Source of the DNA: Phytoamicus setariae
GTDB taxonomy: Bacteria; Pseudomonadota; Alphaproteobacteria; Rhizobiales; Rhizobiaceae
DNA: 64,000 nt
Assembly: GCF_016722925.1 (NCBI RefSeq)
Contig: NZ_JAEQNC010000006.1
Location: forward strand, 334,555 to 398,554
Reading direction: 5' to 3'
Of the stretch, positions 8,008-18,376 are shown piece after piece (the first letter of the stretch is position 1; every line of letters starts with the position of its first letter). Made by a program: the position numbers and the translations under genes. The notes below the pieces were generated by a model. The model searched no databases, was not told the origin of the DNA, and worked only from the letters and a program-made list of their open reading frames with translations.

Positions 8008-9981
8008 TCAGCCGCCGCGCGCCTTGCGGATCAGGTCCGGCGGCGTCGCCTCCTCGACCAAAGCCGCAACCGCCTCTTCGAGCGTCATTGGCATCTGGTT
8101 CTGCGAGCCGAGACGGCGGATATTGACCGTGTTTTCCTCGGCTTCGCGCTTGCCGCAGACGATGATCACCGGAACCTTGGTCACCGAATGCTCGCGGACC
8201 TTGTAGTTGATCTTCTCGTTGCGGAAGTCGGTCTCGACGATCAGACCGGCGGCGCGCAGGCGGTCGGCGACCTTCTGGCCGTAGTCGTCTGCATCCGAGG
8301 TGATCGTCGCCACCACCACCTGCAGCGGCGCAAACCACAGCGGCATGTGGCCGGCAAAGTTCTCGATGAGAATGCCGAGGAAGCGTTCCATCGAGCCGCA
8401 GATGGCACGATGGATCATCACAGGCTGGGTCTTTTCCGAGTTGTGGTCGATGTAGAAGGCACCGAACCGCTCCGGCAGGTTGAAGTCGACCTGCGTGGTG
8501 CCGCACTGCCATTCGCGGCCGATGGCGTCCTTCAGCGTATACTCGAACTTCGGCCCGTAGAACGCACCCTCACCCGGAAGGATATCGGTCTTGATGCGGT
8601 TGCCGGACTTCGCCTCGATGGTCTTCATGACGTCCATCATCACGCTTTCGGCGCGATCCCAGAGCGCGTCGGACCCGACGCGCTTGTCCGGCCGTGTCGA
8701 CAACTTGAGAATGACTTCCTGGAAACCGAAGTCCTCATAGACCGACAGGATCAGGTCGTTGATCTTCAGGCACTCCGCCGCCATCTGCTCGTCGGTGCAG
8801 AAGATGTGCGCATCGTCCTGGGTAAAGCCGCGCACGCGCATCAGCCCGTGCAGCGCACCTGATGGTTCGTAGCGATGGACGTTGCCAAATTCTGCAAGTC
8901 TTATAGGCAGTTCTCGGTAAGACTTGAGACCATGCTTGAAGATCTGGATATGACCGGGGCAGTTCATCGGCTTGAGCGCGAAGACACGGTCGTCATCGTG
9001 ATCGTCGCCGGCAACCGTCACCTTGAACATGTTGTCGCGATACCAGCCCCAGTGGCCGGAAGTTTCCCACAGCGACTTATCAAGCACCTGCGGCGCATTG
9101 ACTTCCTGGTAGTCGAGCGCCAGCCGACGGCGCATATACGCCGTCAGCGCCTGGAACATCCGCCAGCCCTTGCCGTGCCAGAACACCACGCCCGGGCCCT
9201 CTTCCTGGAAATGGAACAGATCCATCTCGCGTCCGAGCTTGCGGTGATCGCGCTTTTCGGCTTCCGCCAGCATGTGCAGATAGGCGTCGAGCTCGGATTG
9301 CTCGGCCCAGGCCGTACCGTAGATGCGGGTCAGCATCGGGTTGTTGCTGTCACCGCGCCAATAGGCGCCAGCCACCTTCATCAGCTTGAAGGCGGTGCCG
9401 ATCTGGCCGGTGGAGGCCATGTGCGGGCCGCGGCAAAGGTCGAACCAGTCGCCCTGATAGTAGATCTTCAGGTCCTGGCCTTCCGGGATCGCATCGACGA
9501 GCTCGACCTTGTAGGCCTCGCCCTTGTCGGCGAACACCTGCTTGGCCTTGTCGCGGCTCCAGATCTCCTTGGTGAAAGCCTTGTTGCGAAGGATGATCTC
9601 CTTCATCTTCTTTTCGATGACCGGCAGGTCTTCGGGCGTAAACGGCTCGTTTTTAGCAAAATCGTAGTAGAAACCATTCTCGATCACCGGGCCGATGGTC
9701 ACCTGCGTGCCGGGCCAGAGTTCCTGCACGGCCTCGGCCATCACGTGGGCCGCATCGTGGCGGATCAGTTCCAGAGCTGCCGGATCCGAGCGGGTGACGA
9801 TGGCGATCGCCCCGTCGGTGACGGGGTCGGACAGATCGCGCACGATGCCGTCAAGCGTGATCGCGACGGCCTTCTTTGCGAGCGATTTTGAAATGGATTC
9901 AGCGACATCGCGCCCGGTCGTGCCTGCGGCAAACTCGCGGATCGAACCATCGGGAAATGTCAGGGAAACAGGTTGGGACAT
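8008..9981 (-). CDS. thrS: Threonyl-tRNA synthetase
   Basis: A 657-residue class II synthetase, full length for the bacterial enzyme. It has an N-terminal TGS domain (residues about 1-62), an editing domain with [10 protein letters not shown] and the later HxxxH-type zinc/editing residues, the catalytic core with motif 2 ([31 protein letters not shown]) and motif 3 ending in [12 protein letters not shown], and a C-terminal anticodon-binding domain ([14 protein letters not shown]). It charges tRNA-Thr and clears mischarged Ser-tRNA. No T-box is expected in this group and none is seen. The start ATG agrees with the TGS domain start. Confidence 0.98.
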   Translation of the reverse strand: MSQPVSLTFPDGSIREFAAGTTGRDVAESISKSLAKKAVAITLDGIVRDLSDPVTDGAIAIVTRSDPAALELIRHDAAHVMAEAVQELWPGTQVTIGPVIENGFYYDFAKNEPFTPEDLPVIEKKMKEIILRNKAFTKEIWSRDKAKQVFADKGEAYKVELVDAIPEGQDLKIYYQGDWFDLCRGPHMASTGQIGTAFKLMKVAGAYWRGDSNNPMLTRIYGTAWAEQSELDAYLHMLAEAEKRDHRKLGREMDLFHFQEEGPGVVFWHGKGWRMFQALTAYMRRRLALDYQEVNAPQVLDKSLWETSGHWGWYRDNMFKVTVAGDDHDDDRVFALKPMNCPGHIQIFKHGLKSYRELPIRLAEFGNVHRYEPSGALHGLMRVRGFTQDDAHIFCTDEQMAAECLKINDLILSVYEDFGFQEVILKLSTRPDKRVGSDALWDRAESVMMDVMKTIEAKSGNRIKTDILPGEGAFYGPKFEYTLKDAIGREWQCGTTQVDFNLPERFGAFYIDHNSEKTQPVMIHRAICGSMERFLGILIENFAGHMPLWFAPLQVVVATITSDADDYGQKVADRLRAAGLIVETDFRNEKINYKVREHSVTKVPVIIVCGKREAEENTVNIRRLGSQNQMPMTLEEAVAALVEEATPPDLIRKARGG

Positions 9982-10147
9982 TTATAGACTTCTCCTATCC
10001 AATCCCGCCAACGAATGCGGGTGGCAAAAAAGGGCCGGGAATCCCCGGCATTTGACGGGTGCGGATATAGAGGGAAATTGGTGAGGATGGAAGGGGCGCA
10101 GCCACGATGTTTCCTCCGGCCTGCCGTGCCCGGGCGGCATACCGCTG

Positions 10148-10393
10148 CTACCGATGCATCGCATCCATCATCAACAAGCCATGACCATGCCATGTCTCGC
10201 GCTTGCGGCTCTTTGGCAGCAGGATGATTGCGGCGCGCATCAATAAACACCGAAACAAGCCCGGTTTCTCGACAGGCACGGGCAGACAATCCTTTATGTC
10301 CTCGAGCAGGCGCGCATCCAACTGGCCGATCGAGCGCGGTACGATTGCGAGATTGCCCTGGTCGAGGGAAATTATCATCAGTGGCGAAAGCAT
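10148..10393 (-). CDS. Small hypothetical protein, 81 residues
   Basis: A short frame beginning MLSPLMIISLDQGN. GAGGAG sits eight bases upstream of the ATG at 10393, which is the main evidence that it is translated; a longer frame to 10441 would swallow this site. The product carries a LLMRAAIILLP hydrophobic patch and a basic C-terminus. I recognise no family. It lies between thrS and the CadC-type regulator and may be co-transcribed with neither. Confidence 0.4.
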   Translation of the reverse strand: MLSPLMIISLDQGNLAIVPRSIGQLDARLLEDIKDCLPVPVEKPGLFRCLLMRAAIILLPKSRKRETWHGHGLLMMDAMHR

Positions 10394-10543
10394 CGTGATG
10401 TCTCCTCTACTTCGCCGCCCATGGCGACGATGGGGAGACAATGGACGATCGGGACGCTTAGGGTCCTTTAGACATGGGCTAAAAGTTCCAAAAAGAAATC
10501 AAGGTCTCATAATTCGCCTGGTCAATGCCCGCCATACCGAAAC

Positions 10544-12082
10544 CTAACTCTCGGGAAGTCCCGCTTGTCGCAAGCCCTCCAGAAGAATGAGCAAGCGATC
10601 GCCAGCCTTGGAGTTTTGCGCCACCTCAATGCTGGCGATGGTAATGCCCGGAGATATCCGCTGGAGATGCTCAAGGTAGCCTTTCGCCTCTTGCGGGCGG
10701 CCAAGGTGCGTGTTGGCTGCGATCAACATCCAGAGGGTCGGATCGAAATTCGGATTGAGCGCGAGCGCGCGCATGGCCCATTCGATCGACTGTTCGAAGT
10801 TGCCTCGGACCAGTTCCACATCGGCCAGACCGCAAAGAGTGATGTGGGCGTAAGGATCTCGCGGACTGAGGCTATGCGCTTTCGTAAGATACTTGACGGC
10901 CCGGTCCAGATCGCCGCATAGCAGGTGGCCGACACCGGCCCTCGCCGCGACCGCGATGTTGTTCGGATTGGCATCGACTGCCGCCTGCAGCACGGCCATG
11001 CCCCAGTCATATTCGCTGGCCACCTGGATCAGCGACATCCCGCATATCGCCATCACCGTCGTATCGCCATCAGCGTGTTCGAGCCCCCGCCTTGCAAGGT
11101 CGAAGCAGCGAGCGTTGTCATCTGGGCCGAAGGGCGGCCAGCCAACCGTCTTGCGATGCTCCAGCACGTAGGATGCAAGCGCCAGAATGTTTGGATTCGC
11201 AGGCTCGAGCGCTAGCGCCCTCTCGAGCAATTCGTGCGCTTCGGCATTCTGCTGCGCGGTTTCGGTGAGTATTTTCGCGAGTGCCTGCAGATAGATGTCA
11301 TAGGCCTCCATGCTACCGCTCGGGCGTTCGCGCCTCAGCCGTTCCAGCTCGGCCTTGTGGAGCTCAGGCTCGATGACGATAGCGACCGCTTCGGTGATGC
11401 GATCCTGAAACTCGAAAACGTCGCTCAGATCACCGTCGAACTTGCGTGCCCATAGGGAGACGTTTCCGGCCGTGTCGACAAGCTGGGCAGAAATCCGCAA
11501 TCGATCTCCAGATTTCCTGAGACTGCCTTCCAGCACGTAGCGCACGCCGAGATCGCTCGCCACGCTCTGCAGCACATTTGCGTCGTGGCCGCGATAGGCG
11601 AAGCTGGAATTGCGTGCCACAACGGCGAAGGACTTGAACCTGCTCAATGCGGTGATGATATCATCGACAATACCGTCCGTGAAATAGGCCTGCTCCGGAT
11701 CGCCGCTCAGATTGTCGAAGGGAAGCACCGCAAGCGTTGGAATGACGGCATGCATATCGCCAGGCGTGGCGATCGTCGGCTTGACTAGGCGGTAGCCAAG
11801 CCTCGGTACGGTCACGATCCAGTCCTGCCCATCCGGCCGCAGACCCAACACCTTGCGAAGGCTGGCGACCTGCACCGAAAGATTGCCCTCTTCCACGATA
11901 GTTCCGGGCCACGCAGCCTCGATGAGGGCATCCTTGCCGATGGGCTGGCCGTCAGCTTCCAGCAATGTCTTGAGCAGCGCGGTTCCGCGCTGGCCGAGGG
12001 CGACCTTCTCCCCGTCCCGCTTCAACTCTCCGCTGGCGGGATCGAGATGGAATTGCCCGAATGCATATCGCTGTTCAGCCAT
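10544..12082 (-). CDS. CadC-type winged-helix regulator with TolB-like and TPR domains
   Basis: A protein of about 512 residues. Residues about 5-105 form an OmpR/CadC-type winged helix (FGQFHLDPASGELKR, GQRGTALLKTLLE, ASLRKVLG, TVPRLGYRL). Residues about 115-250 form the TolB-like block that recurs in this window (LAVLPFDNLSGDPEQAYFTDGIVDDI, then VLEGSLRKSGDRLRI). The remainder is TPR repeats (LERALALEPANPNI; KAHSLSPRDPYAH). No membrane segment is apparent, so it is likely a soluble DNA-binding regulator with a ligand or protein-sensing C-terminus. Targets are unknown; the divergent GT90 gene is the nearest candidate. Confidence 0.88.
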   Translation of the reverse strand: MAEQRYAFGQFHLDPASGELKRDGEKVALGQRGTALLKTLLEADGQPIGKDALIEAAWPGTIVEEGNLSVQVASLRKVLGLRPDGQDWIVTVPRLGYRLVKPTIATPGDMHAVIPTLAVLPFDNLSGDPEQAYFTDGIVDDIITALSRFKSFAVVARNSSFAYRGHDANVLQSVASDLGVRYVLEGSLRKSGDRLRISAQLVDTAGNVSLWARKFDGDLSDVFEFQDRITEAVAIVIEPELHKAELERLRRERPSGSMEAYDIYLQALAKILTETAQQNAEAHELLERALALEPANPNILALASYVLEHRKTVGWPPFGPDDNARCFDLARRGLEHADGDTTVMAICGMSLIQVASEYDWGMAVLQAAVDANPNNIAVAARAGVGHLLCGDLDRAVKYLTKAHSLSPRDPYAHITLCGLADVELVRGNFEQSIEWAMRALALNPNFDPTLWMLIAANTHLGRPQEAKGYLEHLQRISPGITIASIEVAQNSKAGDRLLILLEGLRQAGLPES

Positions 12083-12310
12083 TTGCACGCCCCGCTCAAC
12101 CGTCTATGATCTTGATTCAATCACCGATAACTGCTCGGCCAGCACGAGGCCACCTGTCTGCATGTTCTCAAAGTCATCAAACTATAGCAATTATCAGCGA
12201 TGTTGAGCGTCTCCGCTTTCCGAATTGAAGCGGCCTCGCCGACAGGGCGCCACGAAGAGATCCAGAGTTAAATCGTAATCGACAATTGATTTTCAAGAAT
12301 AGTGATTTGC

Positions 12311-13345
12311 ATGACCAATTTAAATCCCATCAGCGTTTACACCGGTCTTAAAGTCGCACGGCATTTCAGGCGGGAATTCGCCCGTGTCAGTGCGAGGGCT
12401 CCGGCAATCAGAATCCGCCAAACCAACGCCGGCAATCCGCCGAAAGATGTCCTGATAGAGCGAAGGGGCCAACAATTTTCGCTTGTTATAGAAAAGGCCG
12501 TGGACCCCTTCTATGCCAAGCATATGTGCCGCAAGATCTGCGCCTATGCCTACTGGCTCAGCCTTTGCCCGCCCGAGGTAAAGCAGATCACCGTCAATGC
12601 ATCCGATGGCGAAACCGTGTCCAATGCCCGGTTCGCCCCCTCAGTACGCTTTCCCCAGCACGTAGCTTTGCCGGATCCCTATTTTTTCCAGGATCTCGGC
12701 TTTGCAGATGATCTGGAAGCCGGCAAATCTGCACCGTGCTGGGAGGAACGATCCGATGATATCGCCTGGCGCGGACGCATGAACGGGTGCGGATGGATCA
12801 GCTTTGCACCTGAGGACGTGGATAATCAGGCTGTACTGCAAAGGATGCGAATGGTGCTGCGGCTACAGGGTATGGCCGGAACCGATGTTCGCTTCGTCGG
12901 CACGCGTAAGAATGACGCCGCCTTCGCCTTGATGGCAAGGCAGTCAGGATTTGTGGCCGAGCCGATACCGCCACAGAGTTGGCTGGGACGCAAGTTCGCC
13001 ATTGATATCGATGGCTTTGCCAATACCTGGTCGAACCTTCTGGTGCGCATGCTTTACGGGTGTTGCGTGCTCAAGGTGGAAACGCAATTTGGTTTCCGTC
13101 AGTGGTATTATGATGAGCTCAAACCTTTCGAACACTACGTGCCTGTATGCGCTGATATGACGGACTTTGCCGAAAAAATCGAATGGGTGCGCACCCACGA
13201 CACCGAGGCCAAGGCTATCGCCAGGCGCGGTCAGGCGTTGGCACGCGCATTAACGTTCAAAACACAGGCAGGTCGCGCAGCAACACTCATCGAGCAGCAT
13301 TGGGACAGCGACAGCCAGCCCGCAAAACACCTAATCCGCCCCTAG
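12311..13345 (+). CDS. GT90 (CAP10-type) glycosyltransferase
   Basis: A 344-residue protein of glycosyltransferase family 90, the family of fungal CAP10 and animal POGLUT. Visible family motifs are DIAWRGRMNG (the WRG motif), a KFAIDIDGFANTWSNLLVRML block and the CCVLKVETQFGFRQWYYDELKPFEHYVPV stretch, in which the sugar-nucleotide and metal site are formed, followed by the helical MTDFAEKIEWV tail. No signal peptide is seen. In bacteria such enzymes are linked to lipopolysaccharide or capsule modification. It is divergent from the CadC-type regulator, separated by 228 bases. Start at ATG 12311; GTG 12302 is possible. Confidence 0.85.
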   Translation: MTNLNPISVYTGLKVARHFRREFARVSARAPAIRIRQTNAGNPPKDVLIERRGQQFSLVIEKAVDPFYAKHMCRKICAYAYWLSLCPPEVKQITVNASDGETVSNARFAPSVRFPQHVALPDPYFFQDLGFADDLEAGKSAPCWEERSDDIAWRGRMNGCGWISFAPEDVDNQAVLQRMRMVLRLQGMAGTDVRFVGTRKNDAAFALMARQSGFVAEPIPPQSWLGRKFAIDIDGFANTWSNLLVRMLYGCCVLKVETQFGFRQWYYDELKPFEHYVPVCADMTDFAEKIEWVRTHDTEAKAIARRGQALARALTFKTQAGRAATLIEQHWDSDSQPAKHLIRP

Positions 13346-13436
13346 CCGGAACATCTGTAACGTCACAATCTGCCCGGCCTGCATTCGACAGATATGCCGC
13401 ATGCGTTCGCGATTTCGCCGGCGAACCCGCCGCATG

Positions 13437-15221
13437 TCACACCGCCAGCCCGGCTTTGCGCAGGCCTTCGGGGCGGCGCTCGAAATCTTCTGCATTCCGG
13501 AACGGCAGGATACGGCGGCGGCGCTCGACAGAAAATTCGGGATTGAACTCGAACACCCGTTCCCAGGCCCGCCGGCATTCTTCCTTTCGTCCGAGATGAC
13601 CGTAGCACGATGCCAACAGCGCATAGGCGAGATCCGAGCGCGGATTGCGGGCAAGCCGTTGCTGGATCACCTCGATCGTCCCCTCGTAATCTCCGAGCGA
13701 AAACAGGGCATCGGCGCGAAACTGCAGCAGCACCTCCGGATAGTGGGGATCGAGCCGCACCGCTACATTCAGCGTCTCGAGCGCGCCAGCCGGGTCGCCA
13801 GCAAATATCTGCACATGCGCCTTCGCCATCAGCAGTCCGACGGAGTTCGGTGCCAGCGCAAGCCCCCGCTCCACCACCGCCTGTGCCCGGTCCAGCTGCC
13901 GGCTCCACATGCAGGCCACGACCAGCCCGAAGTAGCCTTCCGGCTGATCTTCGGCCATCGCCACAGCGCGTTGCGCCAGTTCCAAACCGATTTGCAGGGC
14001 GCGCTCGGGGTCCGTACCCCAGGCGTTGACGTAATCAAGCACGTGGGTGAACGCAATCAGCGCGTGGGCCGCCGCATAGTGCGGATCGATGGCGATTGCG
14101 GCTTCCACCAGACGGCGCGCTTCGATGTTGCCTGCATGGCTGTGTGCCATGGCCAGTACCCGACCGCGCAGGTAGAATTCATAGGCCTCCACATTGACGG
14201 CGTGCGCGCCCGTCAACCGATCCTGGTCGCCCGGCGCAAGCTTCAACTTGAGCGCCGCCACGATCTCCTGCGTAAGCTCGTCCTGGACGGCGAAAATATC
14301 GGTGAGGTCACGATCGAACCGGCTGGCCCAGACATGGCCTCCGTCGTTGGCGTCGATCAACTGCGCGGTGACCCGGATCCTGTTGCCTGCCTTGCGGACG
14401 CTGCCTTCGAGGACGTAGCGCACGCCCAGCGCCTGGGCAACATCAGGTATGGAGACAACGGCATTCTTATAGACGAAGGAGGAATTGCGGGCGATCACAT
14501 GCAACCCCGAAAACTTGGAGAGATCGGTGATGATGTCTTCGCTGATGCCATCGGAGAAATACTCCTGCTCGGCATCGCCACTCATATTGTTGAACGCAAG
14601 CACCGCGATCGAAGGCTTGTCCGATGCTGCCAGTGCCACGGGTGGTCTTCCGGCAATGCGGGAAGATGCCGTCGCCGCCGGCTTCGTTGGCGTATCACCG
14701 CCAACCTCAAGCGCATAGACCCGGATCGGATCGGCTATATTCTTCAGCTGTGTTTCGCCCAAATCAGCGGCTGGGAGATCCAGTCTCGACTTGACCTGCC
14801 TGTAGGCATCCTCCGACAGGCAGATCGCCCCTGGCTTGGCTATGGTCTGCAAACGCGCGGCGATGTTGACACCGTCGCCCATGAGGTCGCCATCGCTTTC
14901 TTCCACCACGTCGCCGAGATGGATACCGATGCGGAATTCTATGCATCGATCCGGCGCGACGCCGGCATTGCGCTCAAGCATGGCTTGCTGAACCTCGATC
15001 GCACAGCGAACGGCATCGACGACGCTGCGGAACTCGATGAGGCTGCCGTCGCCGGTGCGCTTGACGATGCGGCCGTTATGCACGGCAATGGTCGGATCGA
15101 TCAGATCGCTGCGCAGGGTTCTGAGCCGGGCCAGGATACGGTCCTCGTCGGCTCCGGCCAAGCGGCTGTAGCCGACAACATCCGAAACCAGGATCGCCGC
15201 TATTTTCCGCGTCTCGCTCAT
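13437..15221 (-). CDS. Class III adenylate/guanylate cyclase with TolB-like and TPR domains
   Basis: A 594-residue protein. The N-terminal cyclase homology domain (about 1-170) keeps both metal-binding aspartates (ILVSDVVGYS and TGDGSLIEF) and the transition-state Asn/Arg (DGVNIAARLQ), so it should make cAMP or cGMP. The TolB-like segment (about 205-340) reads SIAVLAFNNMSGDAEQEYFSDG and VLEGSVRKAGNRIRV. The rest is TPR. Start supported by GGAGGGG ten bases upstream. It lies 42 bases downstream of another cyclase gene and is probably in the same transcript. The reason for two cyclases side by side is not visible. Confidence 0.93.
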   Translation of the reverse strand: MSETRKIAAILVSDVVGYSRLAGADEDRILARLRTLRSDLIDPTIAVHNGRIVKRTGDGSLIEFRSVVDAVRCAIEVQQAMLERNAGVAPDRCIEFRIGIHLGDVVEESDGDLMGDGVNIAARLQTIAKPGAICLSEDAYRQVKSRLDLPAADLGETQLKNIADPIRVYALEVGGDTPTKPAATASSRIAGRPPVALAASDKPSIAVLAFNNMSGDAEQEYFSDGISEDIITDLSKFSGLHVIARNSSFVYKNAVVSIPDVAQALGVRYVLEGSVRKAGNRIRVTAQLIDANDGGHVWASRFDRDLTDIFAVQDELTQEIVAALKLKLAPGDQDRLTGAHAVNVEAYEFYLRGRVLAMAHSHAGNIEARRLVEAAIAIDPHYAAAHALIAFTHVLDYVNAWGTDPERALQIGLELAQRAVAMAEDQPEGYFGLVVACMWSRQLDRAQAVVERGLALAPNSVGLLMAKAHVQIFAGDPAGALETLNVAVRLDPHYPEVLLQFRADALFSLGDYEGTIEVIQQRLARNPRSDLAYALLASCYGHLGRKEECRRAWERVFEFNPEFSVERRRRILPFRNAEDFERRPEGLRKAGLAV

Positions 15222-15263
15222 AGCGCCAGTTCCCCTCCGTGGACGCTGACCTGGGCGGCCGGT

Positions 15264-16673
15264 TCACGGTATCGCAAATACCGCGATTTCGTTGGTAATT
15301 CCGCGAAGAGCCACATTGCGCGACGTGGGACTGAGACCGCGATCCGTCAACAGGCTGGATGTGTGCGGATCCTTGAGCACAGAGCCGGTGGCGAAGATCT
15401 CCCGCGATGTCGCGAGATTTTGCACGCGCGAGGCTATATTGACCGTCTGGCCGAAATAGTCCTGGCGCTCGTTGAGGCTGACCGCAATGCAGGGGCCTTC
15501 GTGGATGCCGATTTTCAACAGCAGATCCTCGTTGCCGTGCTCAGTGTTGAGCCTACGCATTGCTTCCCGCATCCTGATGGCAGCGGCGACGGCCCGGTCA
15601 GACGTGGTAAACGTCGCCATCACGGCATCGCCAATGGTCTTGACCACCGCGCCCGCCTCTTCGGCGACGATTTCGTTGAGCACACTGAAATGCGCCCTGA
15701 CGAGGTCGAAGGCAGCAAGGTCGCCCACGCGTTCGTAGAGCGCCGTGGAGCCCCTGAGATCGGTGAACAGGAAAGTCAGGCTGGTGATCTTCAATCGCTG
15801 GTCGACATCGATCGTATCGGTCCGGTAGATATCGCGGAATGTCTGGTTACTGAGAAGGCGTTTGGCGGTCAGGAACGGTCGCCGGCGGTTCAACATGCTG
15901 TGTAGCGCATCGTTGACGAGGCAGACGGATGGCAGGGTCCGAACCTCCGCGTGGTTCTCCACCTGGATACGCACCGGCCCGGGCTGGACCGTCAACATGT
16001 CGCTGTGGGCCTGATTCCGGTCAAACACCATGGGGATGATCCGCCGTTCCTTGGTCGGCTCACCCTTCACGTCAAGGAATTGCACGGCGTGCGTCACCGG
16101 CTCGAAGACGATGGCGATCCCCTCGGGAAGCTGCAGCGAGATGACGGCCTTTTCCCCGGGCGGCAGTTCGAGCACCTCGATAATGAACTCGTCGATGATC
16201 GCCTCGTAGTCGTCCTCCGGCAGATCGACCCCCGAGCCCCAGTGCATCTGGCGGAAATATTCCAGCGGCGGCAGCTGGTGCGGGTTATGGGCTTCTATAC
16301 GTCGAACGCGCGGACTGACCGTGAACGTCACATCGACCATTTCGTCCAGTGTCGGCTCATAGCCGGCAGCGCAGAGCTCGCACGTATACTGCGTGCTATG
16401 CACCGTTTTCAGGGACGTGTTGGCGTCGAGCACGCCACCGCAGCCAGGACAGAGGATGTTCCAGGACAAATCGAACAGGCCCAGACGCGACGCATGCAGA
16501 AAACCGGCAATCGTCTGCTCTTCATCGAGGCCTTCGCTGGCAGCGAAGGCAAGCGCGTTGACACGGTTAAGCTTGCGGTCGGGTGCATCGCGCACCAATC
16601 GCTCCATAGCATCCGCGACGTCCGGCTGCGCCGATTGGCGCAGCACGTCAAACAAAGCCTGAACCTCGGTCAT
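15264..16673 (-). CDS. Class III cyclase with N-terminal DUF5939 zinc-ribbon region
   Basis: A 469-residue protein. The N-terminal half is the DUF5939 region with a zinc-ribbon pair (ILCPGCGG and YTCELCAAGYEP), and the C-terminal 200 residues are a class III cyclase with FLFTDLRGST, IGDAVMATF and the QTVNIASRVQ block. Metal and transition-state residues are intact. I chose the ATG at 16673 (MTEVQALF); a frame to 16703 would add ten residues with no ribosome-binding site. It lies between the RTX-enzyme gene (116 bases upstream) and a second cyclase gene (42 bases downstream). Confidence 0.92.
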   Translation of the reverse strand: MTEVQALFDVLRQSAQPDVADAMERLVRDAPDRKLNRVNALAFAASEGLDEEQTIAGFLHASRLGLFDLSWNILCPGCGGVLDANTSLKTVHSTQYTCELCAAGYEPTLDEMVDVTFTVSPRVRRIEAHNPHQLPPLEYFRQMHWGSGVDLPEDDYEAIIDEFIIEVLELPPGEKAVISLQLPEGIAIVFEPVTHAVQFLDVKGEPTKERRIIPMVFDRNQAHSDMLTVQPGPVRIQVENHAEVRTLPSVCLVNDALHSMLNRRRPFLTAKRLLSNQTFRDIYRTDTIDVDQRLKITSLTFLFTDLRGSTALYERVGDLAAFDLVRAHFSVLNEIVAEEAGAVVKTIGDAVMATFTTSDRAVAAAIRMREAMRRLNTEHGNEDLLLKIGIHEGPCIAVSLNERQDYFGQTVNIASRVQNLATSREIFATGSVLKDPHTSSLLTDRGLSPTSRNVALRGITNEIAVFAIP

Positions 16674-16789
16674 GGTGCCATTGTACACCAAATCCGGAAC
16701 CATGGCACAGGTTAATTAGGTGTTTGGAATGCATGGTGCCTGCCGCATCGGTAAACAGGCGCCACCGCGGCCTCGTACTGCATCCCTTC

Positions 16790-18292
16790 TCAAAACACCG
16801 TGAAGTCGCTCTCGGTCAACGTAAGGCCCGGCGCCAACGCGGCAAACTGCACTCGGCTGCCGCTACCGGAGCCATCGGCATCGTAGTAAAGTGCGCCGGT
16901 TTCGCTGTTGTAGATGATGCGATCATCGTCATCGACCGCCTGCGTCGCAACCACAAACGCGGATGCAGGCAGCGGGCCATCATCGAGACCCGCAAAAATC
17001 TTGTAATCAAGCCGGATGCTGTCCTGCCCCACTTCAAAATCAACGATCGTGTCAATGTTCGCTTTGCCGGGCTTGGTGTCGAACACGAACTGGTCGGCTC
17101 CTGCCCCTCCAGTCAACCGATCCTTGCCCAGCCCACCATTCAGCCGATCGTTGCCGTCGCCACCCAGCAGCCGGTCATCGCCCGCCCCGCCGAAAAGCCG
17201 ATCATTTCCGTCGCGCCCGTCGATCCTGTCATTGCCGCCCAGCCCATCGACCGTTTCGGCAAGGTTCGAGCCGCGCAAATTGTCGACCCGTTCACTCGGC
17301 TTGATGTAAGCCGGCTCGCCGTCATGGGTGCCAATTAGCTTGTCGAGATCGCGGTGTGGCGCCGCAAACGGAATGAACCCGTCCTTCAGCACCATCTCGT
17401 TGAACGCTTCGACCCGCTTCTTGCCGCTGATATAGTCGACGACGAAAACCGGTATGCCGTTGTCGATGAAATCGCGCTGCAGGACCTTGATAGTCTGCTT
17501 GTCAGGCCTCAGTGCATTGTTCTCGTCCTTGCCGCCGCGATAGTAGAGATCTTCCACGGCAATGCCGCCGATCACGTCGAGATACTTTTCCATGCGCGCA
17601 GTATCGGAGCCGAGCGCATCGATGATCCACGCACCGTTCTGCGGGATGACGAAGAAGTCTTCATTGGTTTCGCGCGCGTGCTTTGTCATGTCGACGATGA
17701 AGTCGACCATTCGTTGCGCCGCCTGCTTCTCGTTTTTGGGATCATCAGTCTGGCGCTGGCCCGGCTTCACCTCCGCGCCCCAGAAATAGTAGGCATCGAC
17801 GATATCCAGATAGGCCGCGTCAAAACCGGCCTTGACGATGTGGTCGATATCGCCGGTCTTGTCGTCGTTGAACATGATGTTCTGCCAGTCCTGATCCCAG
17901 TAGCGCACTTTCCGGGATTCCGGCCAGTCCGGGTTGACCGGCCCCAGCCAGTCGGGCGCCGCATCGGTCAGTCTTCCGGTGGCTCGGCCGTTGACCGTCC
18001 AATCCGACTGCCAGTAGTCGCGGAAATCGGAGGCCTCGCCAATGGAAATATAGGACACGACGACGGAGCGTCCGCCCATGCCGTCTTTCATGCGGGCGAT
18101 TTCGTCGACTGTAAACCGGTTTGCGTCGCTGCCGTCGCGCGAGGCGTCGATCACGAGCAGGTCATGGGTCGCCGAGGCGAGAAGACCGGGATCGAGAGGT
18201 TTTCCGCCAGCGCCCTGAAGTTGGTAACCCCAGTTGTTAACGGATACAGTGCCTGAGGAGGTCTTGAATTGCAGCATGTCATTGTCCAGCAT
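16790..18292 (-). CDS. GH114-like endo-polygalactosaminidase with RTX repeats
   Basis: About 500 residues. The first 320 match the GH114/TM1410 glycoside hydrolase fold: NNWGYQLQG, HDLLVIDASRDG, VVSYISIGEASDFRDYW, AGFDAAYLDIVDAY with the likely catalytic Asp, and EDFFVIPQNGA. Then come about five RTX nonapeptides (GGNDRIDGRDGNDRLFGG and following), which bind calcium, and a C-terminal ADQFVFDTKPG block typical of type I secretion substrates. Expected role: a secreted enzyme cutting alpha-1,4-galactosamine-rich exopolysaccharide. No Sec signal is present, as expected. Start uncertain (ATG 18292 or 18277). It follows the BTAD regulator gene closely. Confidence 0.88.
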   Translation of the reverse strand: MLDNDMLQFKTSSGTVSVNNWGYQLQGAGGKPLDPGLLASATHDLLVIDASRDGSDANRFTVDEIARMKDGMGGRSVVVSYISIGEASDFRDYWQSDWTVNGRATGRLTDAAPDWLGPVNPDWPESRKVRYWDQDWQNIMFNDDKTGDIDHIVKAGFDAAYLDIVDAYYFWGAEVKPGQRQTDDPKNEKQAAQRMVDFIVDMTKHARETNEDFFVIPQNGAWIIDALGSDTARMEKYLDVIGGIAVEDLYYRGGKDENNALRPDKQTIKVLQRDFIDNGIPVFVVDYISGKKRVEAFNEMVLKDGFIPFAAPHRDLDKLIGTHDGEPAYIKPSERVDNLRGSNLAETVDGLGGNDRIDGRDGNDRLFGGAGDDRLLGGDGNDRLNGGLGKDRLTGGAGADQFVFDTKPGKANIDTIVDFEVGQDSIRLDYKIFAGLDDGPLPASAFVVATQAVDDDDRIIYNSETGALYYDADGSGSGSRVQFAALAPGLTLTESDFTVF

Positions 18293-18376
18293 GTCTTTCG
18301 AATGAGCACACTGTGGACAGCAAAGAAATTGCCGGCTGATTAAGAAAATCGCTAAAAACTGCCCGCAAGGCAGCAT

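Noticed and set aside
9982..10147. T-box leader for thrS
   Set aside because: No T-box sequence or specifier hairpin is visible, and such leaders are not expected in alphaproteobacteria.
13401..15905. An 834-codon open frame on the plus strand
   Set aside because: It is antisense to two well-supported cyclase genes and reads as low-information Arg/Asp/Gly-rich sequence, the usual shadow of GC-rich coding DNA.
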